64,000 bases of DNA from Xanthomonas theicola (GCF_014236795.1 NZ_CP049017.1:3326001-3390000); one strand, 5' to 3'. Numbered from the stretch's first letter, positions 40,303 to 50,275 are shown. Made by a program: numbers and translations. Notes: generated by a model from the sequence alone, not told the origin.

Positions 40303-40788
40303 CTACAGACAATCGATCAGGCCGTCGTTGACGCTGCGCTGGCTGTGCGGCAGCGGCGCGAACAGCGGGTGCGGCCCCGCCAGCGCCGTGTACAGCGCCG
40401 CCACCCGGGTCTGCGGCAGCAGCGGCGTGGGGCATTGCCACAATTTCGCGTCGACCTGCACCTGGCCGGTGGCCGGGTCGACGCTGGCTTCGCTGGCGGC
40501 GAAGGTCCATACGCACTGGCCGAGCACCCCGTCGCGCTGGCGGACCGAGCAGCGGTAGCGCAGCGGCCGGTAGTCGCTGTACTCGCCCTCGCAGAAGGTG
40601 TCGCCGCAGATCTGGTCGAAATCCTCGGCCAGCCGCTGCTCCAGGTCGTGGAACGCCTCCCAGCCCGCGGCCGGGGTCGGATAGTCGAGCGCATCCACGT
40701 AGACCTGCTGCGCCTGCGCCGCGGGCGCGCCGCAGGCCAGCAGCGCGGCCGTCAGCAGCGCGCCCATCGAAAACCGGATTTCTTTCAT
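40303..40788 (-). CDS. Secreted cysteine-containing protein of unknown function
   Basis: A 161-residue protein with signal peptide MKEIRFSMGALLTAALLACG then APAAQAQQ. The mature part has six cysteines (ICGDTFCEG, YRCSVR, GQCVWTF, LWQCPTP and the terminal DCL), suggesting three disulfides in the periplasm. AAGGAG precedes the start by about eight bases. It resembles other Xanthomonas hypotheticals in layout but I recognise no domain. It is convergent with hppA and divergent from ppa. Confidence 0.75.
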   Translation of the reverse strand: MKEIRFSMGALLTAALLACGAPAAQAQQVYVDALDYPTPAAGWEAFHDLEQRLAEDFDQICGDTFCEGEYSDYRPLRYRCSVRQRDGVLGQCVWTFAASEASVDPATGQVQVDAKLWQCPTPLLPQTRVAALYTALAGPHPLFAPLPHSQRSVNDGLIDCL

Positions 40789-40985
40789 CGCCTTGCTCCT
40801 TGGGACGGACAGTGGACACAGCGTCGCGCTGCGGCTGGCCGTGCGCTATCGGAAACCTTCCCATGCGGGCAGGTACGGAGTCCGAAAACCTTGTAGGGAT
40901 AGGCTTAGCCGCCCGCGCTGCATTGCAACAGCCAAGCGACTAGAATACGGCCCTCTTTGAGAAGCCACTCCACTGGAGCTAGCGC

Positions 40986-41519
40986 ATGGGTCTGGAACTG
41001 GTCACCTCCGGCAAGAACCTGCCGGAAGAAATCAACGTCGTCATCGAAATCCCCAAGGATTCGGAGCCGGTCAAGTACGAAGTGGACAAGGCCAGCGGCG
41101 CGATCTTCGTCGACCGCATCCTGTCCACGCCGATGCGCTATCCGTGCAACTATGGCTATGTGCCCAACACCCTGTGCGGCGACGGCGATCCGGCCGACGT
41201 GCTGGTGGTGCTGCCGCTGCCGCTGGTGCCCGGCTGCGTGGTGCGCTGCCGCCCGGTCGGCGTGCTGAAGATGAGCGACGAGGCCGGCAGCGACGAGAAG
41301 ATCCTGGCGGTACCGGTGGCCAAGGTGTTCGAAGGCTACGGCCACATCGAGGACATCGCCCAGGTCTCCGGCCACTGGATGGAGCGCATCGGCCACTTCT
41401 TCGAGCACTACAAGGACCTGGAGAAGGGCAAGTGGGTCAAGCTGGACGGCTGGGGCAACGCCGCCGAGGCCAAGCAGATCCTGCTCGACGCAGTCGAGCG
41501 CTATCAGGCCGGCGCCTGA
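40986..41519 (+). CDS. ppa: Soluble inorganic pyrophosphatase (family I)
   Basis: A 177-residue cytoplasmic enzyme that hydrolyses pyrophosphate released by biosynthesis. Active-site blocks are clear: [28 protein letters not shown], the Mg2+-binding Asp cluster [12 protein letters not shown], and [22 protein letters not shown] lies eight bases before the ATG. TAGAAT at 40941 could be a -10 box but the spacing to a -35 is poor. Confidence 0.97.
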   Translation: MGLELVTSGKNLPEEINVVIEIPKDSEPVKYEVDKASGAIFVDRILSTPMRYPCNYGYVPNTLCGDGDPADVLVVLPLPLVPGCVVRCRPVGVLKMSDEAGSDEKILAVPVAKVFEGYGHIEDIAQVSGHWMERIGHFFEHYKDLEKGKWVKLDGWGNAAEAKQILLDAVERYQAGA

Positions 41520-41521
41520 AC

Positions 41522-41556
41522 CAGTCGGCGCGGCGGGCGCCAGCCCGCCACGACTG
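41522..41556 (+). terminator. Terminator hairpin of ppa
   Basis: An outer stem CAGTCG/CGACTG and an inner stem GGCGGGC/GCCCGCC enclose the loop GCCA, with small internal mismatches, three bases after the ppa stop. A short T-containing stretch (CACGTTTTA) follows. Confidence 0.6.
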
Positions 41557-41673
41557 ACCCGCTTCACGTTTTACGACCGGGAACGGTGCAACATTCTGGG
41601 GGTTTGGGGTACATTGCGGGTCGAATGTGCGGGCCGGTCGAGCGTGAACCGGTCCTTCTTGAGGGGTAGTCTC

Positions 41674-42792
41674 TTGCGTATCCTGTTCGTCGGCGACGAG
41701 GCGAGCCTGCCGGCCGAAGTCACCGCATACATCCGCGAATTGGACGAGGATTGGCAGGTCCAGACCGTGCTCGACGGCAATGCCGCCATTGCCGCCGCCG
41801 CGACCATGCACCTGGATGCGGTGATCGCCGCATCGGCGCTGCCGGACCTGACCACAGCCACCCTGCTCGGCCAAATCCGCACCCTGAGCCCGGAAACCAT
41901 CCGCATCGCGCTGATCGATCCCGAGCAGAGCAAGCGCGCCCCGCCGGCGCGGATCATCGGCGTGGCACACCGCTTCCTGCCGCTGCCGCTGTCGCCGGAG
42001 ATGCTGCTCGAGGCGGTCACCAGCATCGAGGAACTGCAGGAACTGCTCGGCAATCCCAAGCTGCGTGCCAGCATCGGTCGCATCGAGAAGCTGCCTTCGC
42101 CGCCGCACCTGTACCTGAACCTGATGCATGCGCTGGAGCAGGACGACGGCAGCAACGCCGCCGACCTGGCCAAGCTGGTCTCGGCCGATCCGGCGATCGC
42201 GGCCAAGGTGCTGCAGTTGTGCAACTCGGCGTACTTTTCCAACAGCCGCACGATTTCCGACCTGCGCACCGCGGTGACCCGGCTTGGCATCGGCACCTTG
42301 CGCGACCTGGTCCTGGCCAGCGAAGTGTTCTCGGTGCAGGCGCTGTCCAACGCTGAACGCAACGCGCTGCAGCAGCGCTCGCTGCTCGCCTCGAAGCTGG
42401 CCTCGAAGATGCTGCCCGCCTCCAGCGCCGAACTGGGCGCGACCGCGGCGTTGCTGGCCGATATCGGCCTGCTGCTGCCGGGCATCCGCAACGAGCGCGA
42501 GCCGGTTGCCGACGAGGGCGACAACGAGCGCCCCGGTCATGCCGAGGCGGGCGCCTACCTGCTCGGCCTGTGGGGCCTGCCGATGCCGATCATCGAGGCG
42601 GTGGCGTTCCACCGCCAGCCGCAGCGGTCCAGCACCCGCAGCTTCTGGGTCACCGGTGCGGTGCACGTGGCGATGGCGCTGGCCAGCGGCTCGGAGGTCG
42701 ACGAGGACTACCTGGCCAAGACCGGCACCCTGGGCAAGCTGCCGGGCTGGCGCGAACAGGCGGAAAACCTGATGGGACTGACCGCGGCCTAG
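41674..42792 (+). CDS. HDOD-domain protein with degenerate receiver domain
   Basis: A 372-residue signalling protein. Residues 1-120 have the fold pattern of a response-regulator receiver (LRILFVGDEAS, then LDAVIAASALPDL), but the usual phospho-acceptor Asp is Ala. Residues about 140-340 form an HDOD domain (LYLNLMHALEQDDGSNAADL, VLQLCNSAYFSNSRTISDLR, AVTRLGIGTLRDLVLASEVF). TTG 41674 is chosen as the start because GAGGGG lies just upstream and the receiver's first strand begins there; an ATG 60 bases earlier lacks such a site. HDOD proteins in Xanthomonas act in signalling and motility. The input and partner are unknown. Confidence 0.85.
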   Translation: MRILFVGDEASLPAEVTAYIRELDEDWQVQTVLDGNAAIAAAATMHLDAVIAASALPDLTTATLLGQIRTLSPETIRIALIDPEQSKRAPPARIIGVAHRFLPLPLSPEMLLEAVTSIEELQELLGNPKLRASIGRIEKLPSPPHLYLNLMHALEQDDGSNAADLAKLVSADPAIAAKVLQLCNSAYFSNSRTISDLRTAVTRLGIGTLRDLVLASEVFSVQALSNAERNALQQRSLLASKLASKMLPASSAELGATAALLADIGLLLPGIRNEREPVADEGDNERPGHAEAGAYLLGLWGLPMPIIEAVAFHRQPQRSSTRSFWVTGAVHVAMALASGSEVDEDYLAKTGTLGKLPGWREQAENLMGLTAA

Positions 42793-43190
42793 ACACACCG
42801 CGCAGGCCGGCCTCGCCGCGGCCGTGCGACCGTACCGCGGCATGCGCTGCATTGTTCCCGCACAGGATGCCGCGCGGCCCGTCGCCGCTGGCCAGAACCG
42901 CCCGGCGGACGGCGCCTGCACTGCATCGCCCCCTTGCGCATGGACAGGCATGGCCTCGCCGTGCGCTGCACCGCCGCAATGCCGGCAACCTCCGGCGCCG
43001 GCCGCGCGCCGCGTTCGGCATCGCCTGACTTCGAGCCTCAGCGCGCTTGCCGCGCCCTCGTGCCATGGCCGTCTCCGGTAAAAAAGACGGGCCTTGCGCC
43101 CACGCCGCTGGATCAGAAGCGCTGTGTTGCCCCTGCGCCGCTGAAACGGACGCCAGGAAGCGATCCTTTCATCGTGCCCTGGAGGTTCCC
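42793..43190. other. Gene-free stretch before an IS graveyard
   Basis: No intact gene or clear structure was seen. Overlapping GC-biased frames carry no recognisable protein. Confidence 0.5.
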
Positions 43191-43600
43191 ATGCAACGTC
43201 TTTCCCGTCGTCGGTTCCCCAGCGATTTCAAGGCCCAGGCCGTTGTCTTGGCCGAGTCGGTCGGTCGGGCCAAGGCGGCCCGGCCGTTGGACATGTCCGT
43301 CAAGACGCTAGGCAACTGGCTGGATGCTTCGCGCGCCGGTCGCTCGCTGAGTTGGCCCAGCCGTTCGCCGGTCACCGACCTGGAGAGCGCGTTGGCCCGC
43401 CGGCGGGCCGGGAACGCCACGCTCAAGATGGAGCGCGAAATCCTACCCTCTGCCCGTCCACGCAGGGTCAGGGCGCGGCGCGCCTGCGCCCACGCGGTGG
43501 GTCATAAGCGCGTGGCCCGGTGGCGGCGCGCGGAAGGCTTGCGCGGCAGGCCAAGGGCCGCTCCATGCCCCGGACCACCGACAGCCGGCATCGCCGGCCG
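43191..43600 (+). pseudogene. IS3-family OrfA-OrfB relic
   Basis: From ATG 43191 (GGAGG seven bases upstream) the frame reads RRRFPSDFKAQAVVLAESVG then DMSVKTLGNWLDASRAGR, an IS3 OrfA helix-turn-helix. After decayed sequence it runs into a scrap of OrfB (AHAVGHKRVARWRRAEGLRG) in the same frame. The same OrfB scrap opens the relic at 0.5-1.2 kb, so both derive from one IS type. The catalytic domain is missing. Confidence 0.75.
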
Positions 43601-43656
43601 GGAACCGGCTCGATCGCCCGTTCGCCGTGGACAGCCCGGTGCCGGCCTGGGGGGCT

Positions 43657-44462
43657 TCATCCCATAAGCGCCAACTGAAAATATCGAACAGCGCGTGCTG
43701 CCGATACTGTCTGCGTCCAGGTCGTTCGCGCAGATCGGCGGCAATCCCATTCCAGCCACGCAGGCCATGCGGTCGCGACAGGACCGGATCGATGACCTGC
43801 AGCAGCAGGCGGCGCATCCGCGCGGTCCCGCGCCGGCGGCATCGTCGTGGCGTCTTCGGCACGGGGCAGGAAGCGGCCCCAGGGGGGAGAACGCTCGCCT
43901 ACCGCGAGCACGCTTTCGATCAGGGTCGAGACGAACGCCTCGCCCTGCAGCCAGGCCTTGGCACCCTCCGGGTCGGTCTTCTTCGGATGCCCCAACGGCA
44001 GGAGCCACTTCAGTCGTTTGAACGCCAGTTCGATCTGCCAGCGATGCCGAGACGACTCCAGCAAACGTTGCGGCGACTCAGCGCACAATGGAGCGACCAC
44101 GACCACCTCGCCGGCCCTCTCTCCATGGTCCGGGCCCGCCGCTTGCATCCCTTGCGCTTGGCGGTGCGCTGCAGCTTCTCTTCGCAGATGCGCCACTGCC
44201 GTGGCGACGTCTTCAGCGCGCAGACCTGGACCGGGATGCGGCCATGTTCATCGCGCACTTGCGCCAGCCAACCCTGCGCCTGCCCCACCGGCGAGCGCCG
44301 CAGGCGCGGCAGCCGGTCCAGCGGCTTGCTGTCGGGCCCGGGTGCTCCAACGCCATGGCGCTCAGGCGCAACACCACATCGCCGCCATGATCGGGCACGT
44401 GGCCGATGCCCGACCGGTACGCCGGACCACCATCCCCCATCAGGATGAACCGCCCCGGGATT
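43657..44462 (-). pseudogene. IS4-family transposase relic
   Basis: Several minus-strand frames together spell the C-terminal half of an IS4-type transposase: YRSGIGHVPDHGGDVVLRLS, then LAQVRDEHGRIPVQVCALKT, then LESSRHRWQIELAFKRLKWL (the Y-(2)-R-(3)-E-(6)-K signature, with the Tyr changed to Ser), and AWLQGEAFVSTLIESVLAVG. At least two frameshifts break it. No terminal repeats were found. Confidence 0.75.
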
Positions 44463-44495
44463 CCAGGAGACTCCAACCGTTGAGAGGATGGAGTC

Positions 44496-44690
44496 ATGAG
44501 CAAGCCAGTGAAGTATTCCCCGGATGTACGGGAGCGGTCGGTGCCGATGGTGCTGGAGCACCAGGACACGCACGGTTCGCCGTGGGCGGCGATCGACCCG
44601 CTCGCCGGTGCCGCCGGGTGCGCGTGCGAACGCAGTGTCATGCGATGGACACGACTGGCTGGCGATGCCGGCCGCGCGACGGCCACCTAA
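44496..44690 (+). pseudogene. IS3-family OrfA, N-terminal relic (second type)
   Basis: The frame from ATG 44496 reads MSKPVKYSPDVRERSVPMVL then EHQDTHGSPWAAIDPLAG, the opening of an IS3 OrfA of another subgroup. It decays and stops at 44690 without its zipper or OrfB. Confidence 0.65.
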
Positions 44691-44830
44691 AGCCTGCCTG
44701 ATTCGCGCCGCTATCTAGGGCCTCAGTCACTCGTACACAACGACGCGTTCACAACCATTGTCCACGGCGTTTGCACCTGCTGTTGCCACGCAATTTCTTG
44801 TTGTTGCTCCATCATCTAGGAGAACTCGCC

Positions 44831-47080
44831 GTGAATTCGATGCTCCAGCGCTACAACGTTGGTCCCCGCTTGGCCGTGGCCTTCAGCGTGTTGATCTTGC
44901 TGTCGGGCAGCCTGATCGCCATTGGCTTGCAGAGCATGGGCACTGCACGCAGCCAGATAGACGCTATCGTCGAGGTCAACCTGAAGAAGATCCAGCTTTC
45001 CAACGTGATGCTGGATGCCAACTGGGGCATTGCCAATGCGCTGCGCAATCTGTCCATCGCCGACACCGAGCAGCAGCGCGCCGACGCGCTGAAGTCCATC
45101 TCCGACAACCGCAAGTCCTACGCGGACGCGCGCAAGGCGCTCGACACCGTGCCCGCCAGCCCGCGCGGCGTGCAGCTGCGCAAGCAGATCGATGCAAGGC
45201 GGGAAGTGGCGCGCCACGTCAACGACGACATCATCACCCTGGTCGGGAACGGCCACGCCGACCAGGCCCAGGACCTGTTGCTGGCGCAGTCGGGTACGGT
45301 GATGAATGCATGGCAGACCGCGATACGCAAGAACGTCACGTTGCAGGACCGACAGAGCCTGCTCGCCTACGCCGCCGCGATCGACGCCATGTCGCGTGGC
45401 CGCAGCATGCTGATCGGCGGCGGCATCGCCGTGGTCCTCATCAGCGGTTTGCTGGCCTGGCTGATCACCCGCAGCCTGACCGGGCCGCTGGGGTTGGCGA
45501 CCCGCGCCGCCGAAAACATCTCCTCCGGCAAGCTCGACAACGCCATCGACAGCGATGCGTGCGACGAGACCGGCCGCCTGCTGCAGTGCATGAGCAAGAT
45601 GCAACGCCAGCTGCAGTCGGTGCTGGCGGCCCAGGCGGAAATGGCGCGGCGCCACGATGCAGGCCAGGTCAGTTACCGCATGGACGCGGCGGCGTTCCCG
45701 GGCGACTACGGACGCATGGTCCACGACAGCAACATGCTGGCGACGTCGCACATCGAGGTCACCATGCGCCTCGCCCAGATCATGGGCCGCTACGCGATCG
45801 GCGACCTCAGCGAGGACATGGACCGGCTGCCCGGCGAGAAGGCGGTGTTGACCGAGACCATGGATACGGTCAAGCAGAACCTGAGCGCGATGAACCGCGA
45901 GATCAATCACCTGGCCGGCGCGGCCGCGGCCGGCGACTTCAGCGTGCGCGGCGACGCGCAATGCTTCCAGTACGACTTCCGCGCCATGGTCGACAGCCTC
46001 AACCAACTGATGGCCACCGCCGACGGCAATCTGCACTCCCTGTCCACCTTGCTGCAGGCCATCGCCGCCGGCGACCTGACCGCACGCATGAGCGGCCAGT
46101 TTCAAGGCGTCTTCGCCAGGATGCGCGACGATGCCAACACCACCGCCGGACAACTGGCCGACATCGTCGGCCGCATCCAGCATGCGGCGCTGAGCATCAG
46201 TACCGCGGCCACCGAGATCGCGACCGGCAACGACGACCTGTCGCGGCGCACCGAGCAGCAGGCCGCCAGCCTGGAGGAAACCGCCGCCTCGATGGAAGAA
46301 CTGACCTCCACCGTCAAGCAGAACGCCGAGCATGCGCGCCAGGCCAACCAGCTCGCGGTCGGCGCCGCGTCCGTCGCCTCCAAGGGCGGCGAGGCGGTCA
46401 GTCAGGTGGTCAGCACCATGAGCGGGATCGAAGCCTCCTCGAAGAGGATCGCCGACATCATCTCGGTGATCGACGGCATCGCCTTCCAGACCAACATCCT
46501 GGCGCTCAACGCCGCGGTGGAGGCCGCGCGCGCCGGCGAGCAGGGCCGCGGCTTCGCCGTGGTCGCCAGCGAAGTGCGCACGCTGGCCCAGCGCTCAGCC
46601 GGCGCCGCCAAGGAGATCAAGGGCCTGATCGACGAGTCGGTCGCCCGCGTCGCCGAAGGCTCGGCGCTGGTCGACGACGCGGGGCGCACCATGCAGGAGA
46701 TCGTGTCCTCGGTGCAGCGCGTCACCGACATCATGGGCGAGATCTCCGCCGCCTCGCAGGAGCAGTACGCCGGCATCGAGCAGGTCAACCAGACCGTCAC
46801 CCAGATGGACGAGGCCACCCAGCAGAACGCGGCGCTGGTCGAGGAAGCCACCGCGGCGGCGCGCTCGATGGAGGAACAGGCTGGCCAGCTCACCGAGGCC
46901 GTGGCCCTGTTCAGGCTCGACAACGCCGCTACCGGCGCCGCACTGGCGTTGGTCAAGTCCAGCGCAGCGCCGCTGGCGGAAGCGAACGCCGGGCCAGCCA
47001 GACGCAGCGCGGCGCCGATACGCGCGGTGTCCGGCAAGGCGGCGAGCATCGAAAACGGAGCGCACTGGCGGCAGTTCTGA
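44831..47080 (+). CDS. Methyl-accepting chemotaxis protein with C-terminal CheR-tether pentapeptide
   Basis: A 749-residue transmembrane chemoreceptor. TM1 is about residues 11-32, a periplasmic four-helix bundle about 33-190, TM2 about 191-212, then HAMP and a second HAMP-like region (about 260-470). The MA signalling domain follows with the hairpin core [20 protein letters not shown] and [20 protein letters not shown]. The last five residues are HWRQF, fitting the x-W-x-x-F tether for CheR/CheB seen as NWETF in enteric receptors. GTG 44831 is preferred because AGGAGA sits seven bases upstream; the ATG nine bases later would be too far. The ligand is unknown. Confidence 0.93.
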   Translation: MNSMLQRYNVGPRLAVAFSVLILLSGSLIAIGLQSMGTARSQIDAIVEVNLKKIQLSNVMLDANWGIANALRNLSIADTEQQRADALKSISDNRKSYADARKALDTVPASPRGVQLRKQIDARREVARHVNDDIITLVGNGHADQAQDLLLAQSGTVMNAWQTAIRKNVTLQDRQSLLAYAAAIDAMSRGRSMLIGGGIAVVLISGLLAWLITRSLTGPLGLATRAAENISSGKLDNAIDSDACDETGRLLQCMSKMQRQLQSVLAAQAEMARRHDAGQVSYRMDAAAFPGDYGRMVHDSNMLATSHIEVTMRLAQIMGRYAIGDLSEDMDRLPGEKAVLTETMDTVKQNLSAMNREINHLAGAAAAGDFSVRGDAQCFQYDFRAMVDSLNQLMATADGNLHSLSTLLQAIAAGDLTARMSGQFQGVFARMRDDANTTAGQLADIVGRIQHAALSISTAATEIATGNDDLSRRTEQQAASLEETAASMEELTSTVKQNAEHARQANQLAVGAASVASKGGEAVSQVVSTMSGIEASSKRIADIISVIDGIAFQTNILALNAAVEAARAGEQGRGFAVVASEVRTLAQRSAGAAKEIKGLIDESVARVAEGSALVDDAGRTMQEIVSSVQRVTDIMGEISAASQEQYAGIEQVNQTVTQMDEATQQNAALVEEATAAARSMEEQAGQLTEAVALFRLDNAATGAALALVKSSAAPLAEANAGPARRSAAPIRAVSGKAASIENGAHWRQF

Positions 47081-47118
47081 AGTCCGGCGCCGAAAGGATC
47101 GCAGGCGGGCCGAAAACG

Positions 47119-47143
47119 GCGGCGGCATGCCGGATGCCGCCGC
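47119..47143 (+). terminator. Hairpin downstream of the chemoreceptor gene
   Basis: GCGGCGGCAT pairs perfectly with ATGCCGCCGC around the loop GCCGG, 38 bases after the stop. There is no T-run. Confidence 0.5.
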
Positions 47144-47271
47144 GGCTGCCTGAATCCGCGGCCGAGGCGCATCAGGCCTGCTGTGGACCCTCGCAATGCC
47201 GCGCCGCAGCCACGGGGTCGAGCCGATTCCCCTGGTTCGCGAGCGCTCTTGCGCAATCGACCGGCACATGC

Positions 47272-47307
47272 GGACCGGCAGCCGCCTCATTGGATGACTG
47301 CCGGTCC
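47272..47307 (-). terminator. Hairpin downstream of the sugar dehydrogenase gene
   Basis: GGACCGGCAG pairs perfectly with CTGCCGGTCC across a 16-base loop, 10 bases beyond the stop of the minus-strand gene. No T-run is visible. Confidence 0.5.
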
Positions 47308-47317
47308 GGCGTCCTTG

Positions 47318-48628
47318 TCAGGGCGAAAAGCGCACCCGCCAGACGGTATTGCCCACGTCATCGGCAATCATCAGCGCACCGTCCTTGTCCTGGGCCAGGC
47401 CAACGGGCGCACCGTACAACTGCTTCTGGTCTTCGGAGTAGAAGCCGCTCACCAGGGTTTGCGGCGGGCCTGAGGGCCTGCCCTGCTGGAACGGCACATA
47501 GACCACCTCGTAGCCGCTGAGCGGCGAACGGTTCCAGCTGCCGTGCTCGGCCACGAAGGCGCCGCCCTGGTACTTGGCGGGAAGCGCAGCGCCGCGGGAA
47601 AACCACAGGCCCAACGCGGCCACATGCGAGCCCAACGCATAATCCGGCTTGATCGCCTTGGCGACGAGGTCGGGCCGTTGCTCTTTCACCCGGCGGTCCA
47701 CGTTCTGCCCGTAGTAGCTGTATGGCCACCCGTAGAAGCCGCCCTCCTGTACCGAGGTCAGATAGTCGGGAACCAGGTCCGCGCCGATTTCGTCGCGCTC
47801 GTTGGCGATCGCCCACAGCTTGCCGCTCTGCGGTTCCCACTGCAGCCCGGTCGGGTTGCGGATGCCCGAAGCGAAGATGCGGCTGCTGGCGGAGGCCACA
47901 TCGACTTCGAGGACGGCTGCGCGGCGGTACTCCACGTCCAGGCCGTTCTCGCCAATATTGCTGTTGGAGCCCACGCCGACATACAGCTTGCTGCCGTCGG
48001 GACTGGCCAGCAGCGCCTTGGTCCAGTGATGCTCGATCGTGCCCGGCAGGTCGGCAAACAGCGTGCCGGGCGCGGTGATCTCGGTTTGGCCCGGGGTATA
48101 GGCGAACTTCATGATGTTGTCGGTGTTGGCGACATACAGCGCATCCCCGATCAACTGCACGCCGAACGGCGAGTGCAGCCCCTTCAGGAAGACGTGCCTT
48201 TCCCACTTGCCGTCCGCGCCCTTGCGCAACAGGGTGATGCGGTTGCCGCCCTTGCCGCCCTTGCCTGAGCGGTCCTTGATCACGCCGGCGATGAGCTGCT
48301 TGGGCGTGGTGACCGGCTCCAGGCCCGGGCCGTTGGATTCGACGACCAGCACGTCGGCGTTGGGCAGGACGTAGAGCTGGCGCGGGTGCATCAGGTCGCC
48401 GGCGATCTTCTCGATCTTCAGGCCGGCCGCCACCGTCGGCATCTTGCCGTCCTTCCAGCCCACCCCCCGCGGGACCTGCATCGGCGGCACCAGAAAATCC
48501 TTCGCACTCGGCAGCGACGGCGACTGTCCAGACTGCTGCGCCGGCTCGAGCGACGCCTTGCCGCCGCATGCAGCCAAGGCCGCGGCACAGGTCAGCACCA
48601 GGACGGACTTGGAAAAGTGCTTAGCCAT
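47318..48628 (-). CDS. PQQ-dependent sugar dehydrogenase-like beta-propeller lipoprotein
   Basis: A 436-residue predicted lipoprotein (lipobox LAAC after VLVLTCAA) with a soluble glucose/sorbosone dehydrogenase-type six-bladed propeller. Typical blocks are HPRQLYVLPNADVLVVESNG, LHSPFGVQLIGDALYVANTD, GSNSNIGENG, GIRNPTGLQWEPQSGKLWAI, GGFYGWPYSYYG and AEHGSWNRSPLSGYEVVYVP. Known members oxidise aldoses in the periplasm with PQQ. The ATG at 48628 overlaps the end of the DUF2231 gene by eight bases (ATGGCTAA), so the two are coupled. Confidence 0.9.
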   Translation of the reverse strand: MAKHFSKSVLVLTCAAALAACGGKASLEPAQQSGQSPSLPSAKDFLVPPMQVPRGVGWKDGKMPTVAAGLKIEKIAGDLMHPRQLYVLPNADVLVVESNGPGLEPVTTPKQLIAGVIKDRSGKGGKGGNRITLLRKGADGKWERHVFLKGLHSPFGVQLIGDALYVANTDNIMKFAYTPGQTEITAPGTLFADLPGTIEHHWTKALLASPDGSKLYVGVGSNSNIGENGLDVEYRRAAVLEVDVASASSRIFASGIRNPTGLQWEPQSGKLWAIANERDEIGADLVPDYLTSVQEGGFYGWPYSYYGQNVDRRVKEQRPDLVAKAIKPDYALGSHVAALGLWFSRGAALPAKYQGGAFVAEHGSWNRSPLSGYEVVYVPFQQGRPSGPPQTLVSGFYSEDQKQLYGAPVGLAQDKDGALMIADDVGNTVWRVRFSP

Positions 48629-49064
48629 GCGCGTGGCCCTCCAGGGTGGTGTTGCGGACGGCCACGACCACATGCGCAACCGCCAGCAACGCGACCGTGA
48701 CGACCGAGAGCCAGACGCCCGCGGGGACGACCGCATACGCATCGCGGCTGTGCACAAACGCGTTGAAGATGGCGGCGACGATGGCAAACAGGTTCAGCCA
48801 GAAATCGAGCCTGTCCGCAGTCACGGCGGACCGCCTCGCCGTGATCCAGACCTGCGCCAAATTCACCAGGCGGGGAACGATGGCGATGACCAGGCCGATC
48901 GCGATCAACCACGCCGCCGCCTTCATCCAGAGGATCACGCCGGTGCGCGCGTAGACGATGTCGAAGATCAGCGCGGCCACGAAGCAACCGAACGGGATGG
49001 GGTTGAACAATCCGTAGACGGCGTTGGCCACAACGGAACGACGCGATGCTGTCTGGGGATACAT
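48621..49064 (-). CDS. DUF2231 four-helix membrane protein
   Basis: A 147-residue inner-membrane protein with four hydrophobic helices (starting PIPFGCFVAALIFDIVYART) and the DUF2231 layout. It directly precedes and overlaps the sugar dehydrogenase-like lipoprotein gene. This pairing is common and suggests a membrane electron-transfer or anchoring partner, but no haem ligands or other cofactors are evident. The start at 49064 gives a full first helix; the upstream frame is not conserved in character. Confidence 0.85.
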   Translation of the reverse strand: MYPQTASRRSVVANAVYGLFNPIPFGCFVAALIFDIVYARTGVILWMKAAAWLIAIGLVIAIVPRLVNLAQVWITARRSAVTADRLDFWLNLFAIVAAIFNAFVHSRDAYAVVPAGVWLSVVTVALLAVAHVVVAVRNTTLEGHAHG

Positions 49065-49429
49065 GAGCGGCTCATGGTGGAAGGAAGGGATGGGGCGACG
49101 CGCGCCTTCGCCACGGACCGCGGAACGCTCCGCCCTGGTGGCGCGATCCACTATCTGCCCCCGCCTGTCGAGGCGGTGTCGCGATGGAGCGCGTATTCGG
49201 CGTCGGCCAAGCCGTCGGGCCGTGGCCGACGATCGCGGCCAGAGCGGCTGTACATCCGTGAACGCGCCGCCCAGCGGGCGCCATCGGCGCCCATCGCCGT
49301 TTCGCTCCGGCCGCCTTCGCAACGGTCGACCCATGCCGGCGCGAGCATCGATCGCCGTGCACCCCGGCGAGACGCGCGAATGCCGTTTTCGGCCACATCG
49401 ATCAGTCGTCCTCCGTCACCTTCGGCCGA
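49065..49429. other. Gap upstream of the DUF2231 gene
   Basis: No intact gene is seen. The minus-strand frame that ends the TPR-like fragment continues here without recognisable similarity. Confidence 0.45.
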
Positions 49430-49609
49430 ACTGAAAAGACGATGCGCTCTTGCGTACAACGCGCTGGCCTTTTCTGAGTCGCCCCTTACGACATAGGCCT
49501 TAGCCAGGCTGTCCCAGGTGTTGGCCGAGTCGGGGAGCAGCACCGTATTCAATTCAAAGACGCGCAACGCGGGATCGACACTCAGGTTTTCCCGGACCTG
49601 ATTCCCCAT
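49430..49609 (-). pseudogene. TPR-like C-terminal fragment (serine-hydrolase tail type)
   Basis: A minus-strand frame from ATG 49609 reads RVFELNTVLLPDSANTWDSL then AKAYVVRGDSEKASALYARA, a tetratricopeptide-like unit. I know this mainly from tails of secreted beta-lactamase-like hydrolases, where F-N-YP-S-N-YDSLGEA is typical. The rest of the gene is absent; an IS1595 relic lies just to the right. Confidence 0.5.
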
Positions 49610-49677
49610 CCGTCGCCTCCGCTGGGCCGGAGAGGGTCGATGCGGCAAGCCGCTGATTCGACAGAGGCGGTGCGACG

Positions 49678-50275
49678 ATGGCCAAGAAGCACCCGATCCG
49701 GTTCCAAGCGGGCATGGGCCTGCCGGCGCTCTTGCGGTCCTAGGGGAGCCAGGCCCGATGCCGGCAAGCCGTACTTGAACAACGATGGCCGCAAGGCTTC
49801 TTTTGCCCAGCGTGTGGACATCGGCGGTCTTGCCCGTTGCACAGCCGCGACCTGCTCCAATGCAATCGCTGCCAACAGCAGGCCTGCTCGACGCGCGGCA
49901 CCTTGTTCGCCGATGCCACATCGCCGTTGCGCAGCTGGTTCCTGGCGATCTACTCGCTCAGCCAGCACGGAACGGCATCCCGGCCCTGGCGCTGCGCCGG
50001 CAGCTCGGAGTGAGCGAGGACACCGCGGGGCCGGCCGCTGCCAACAGAGCCGGCGCTCATCCGGGTCGACACCCTGCTGGGCACCATCCAGAATGCCTGG
50101 CCTGGCACCTATCACGCCTTGCCCCCGAAGTCCCTACAGCGCTACCTGAGCGCGTTCTGCCATCGCTTCAACCGACGCGTGGACCTGGCGGCCTGGGTCC
50201 CACGATCGATCTGCGCCGTCCTCCACCCTCCACCGCGGCCCTATCGGCTCGCAACGTTGGATGCGCGATGGGGGG
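49678..50275 (+). pseudogene. IS1595-family transposase relic
   Basis: From ATG 49678 the frame reads MAKKHPIRFQAGMGLPALLR, then a TAG stop at 49741 where a Tyr codon (TAC) is expected. It continues with the zinc ribbon (CPACGHRR and CNRCQQQAC) and STRGTLFADATSPLRSWFLA. Near 49975 it shifts frame (ALALRRQLGVSEDTAG). The middle is deleted and the end reads LLGTIQNAWPGTYHALPPKS then AFCHRFNRRVDL. The order matches IS1595 transposases. It is dead from a nonsense change, a frameshift and a deletion. Confidence 0.8.

Noticed and set aside
40923..40946. TTGCAA/TAGAAT as a sigma-70 promoter of ppa
   Set aside because: The spacer is only 12 bases, too short for sigma-70; TAGAAT alone is too weak to call.
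44758..47520. 920-codon plus-strand frame over the chemoreceptor
   Set aside because: It is an out-of-frame shadow of the receptor gene; the receptor's MA domain is unambiguous in the other frame.
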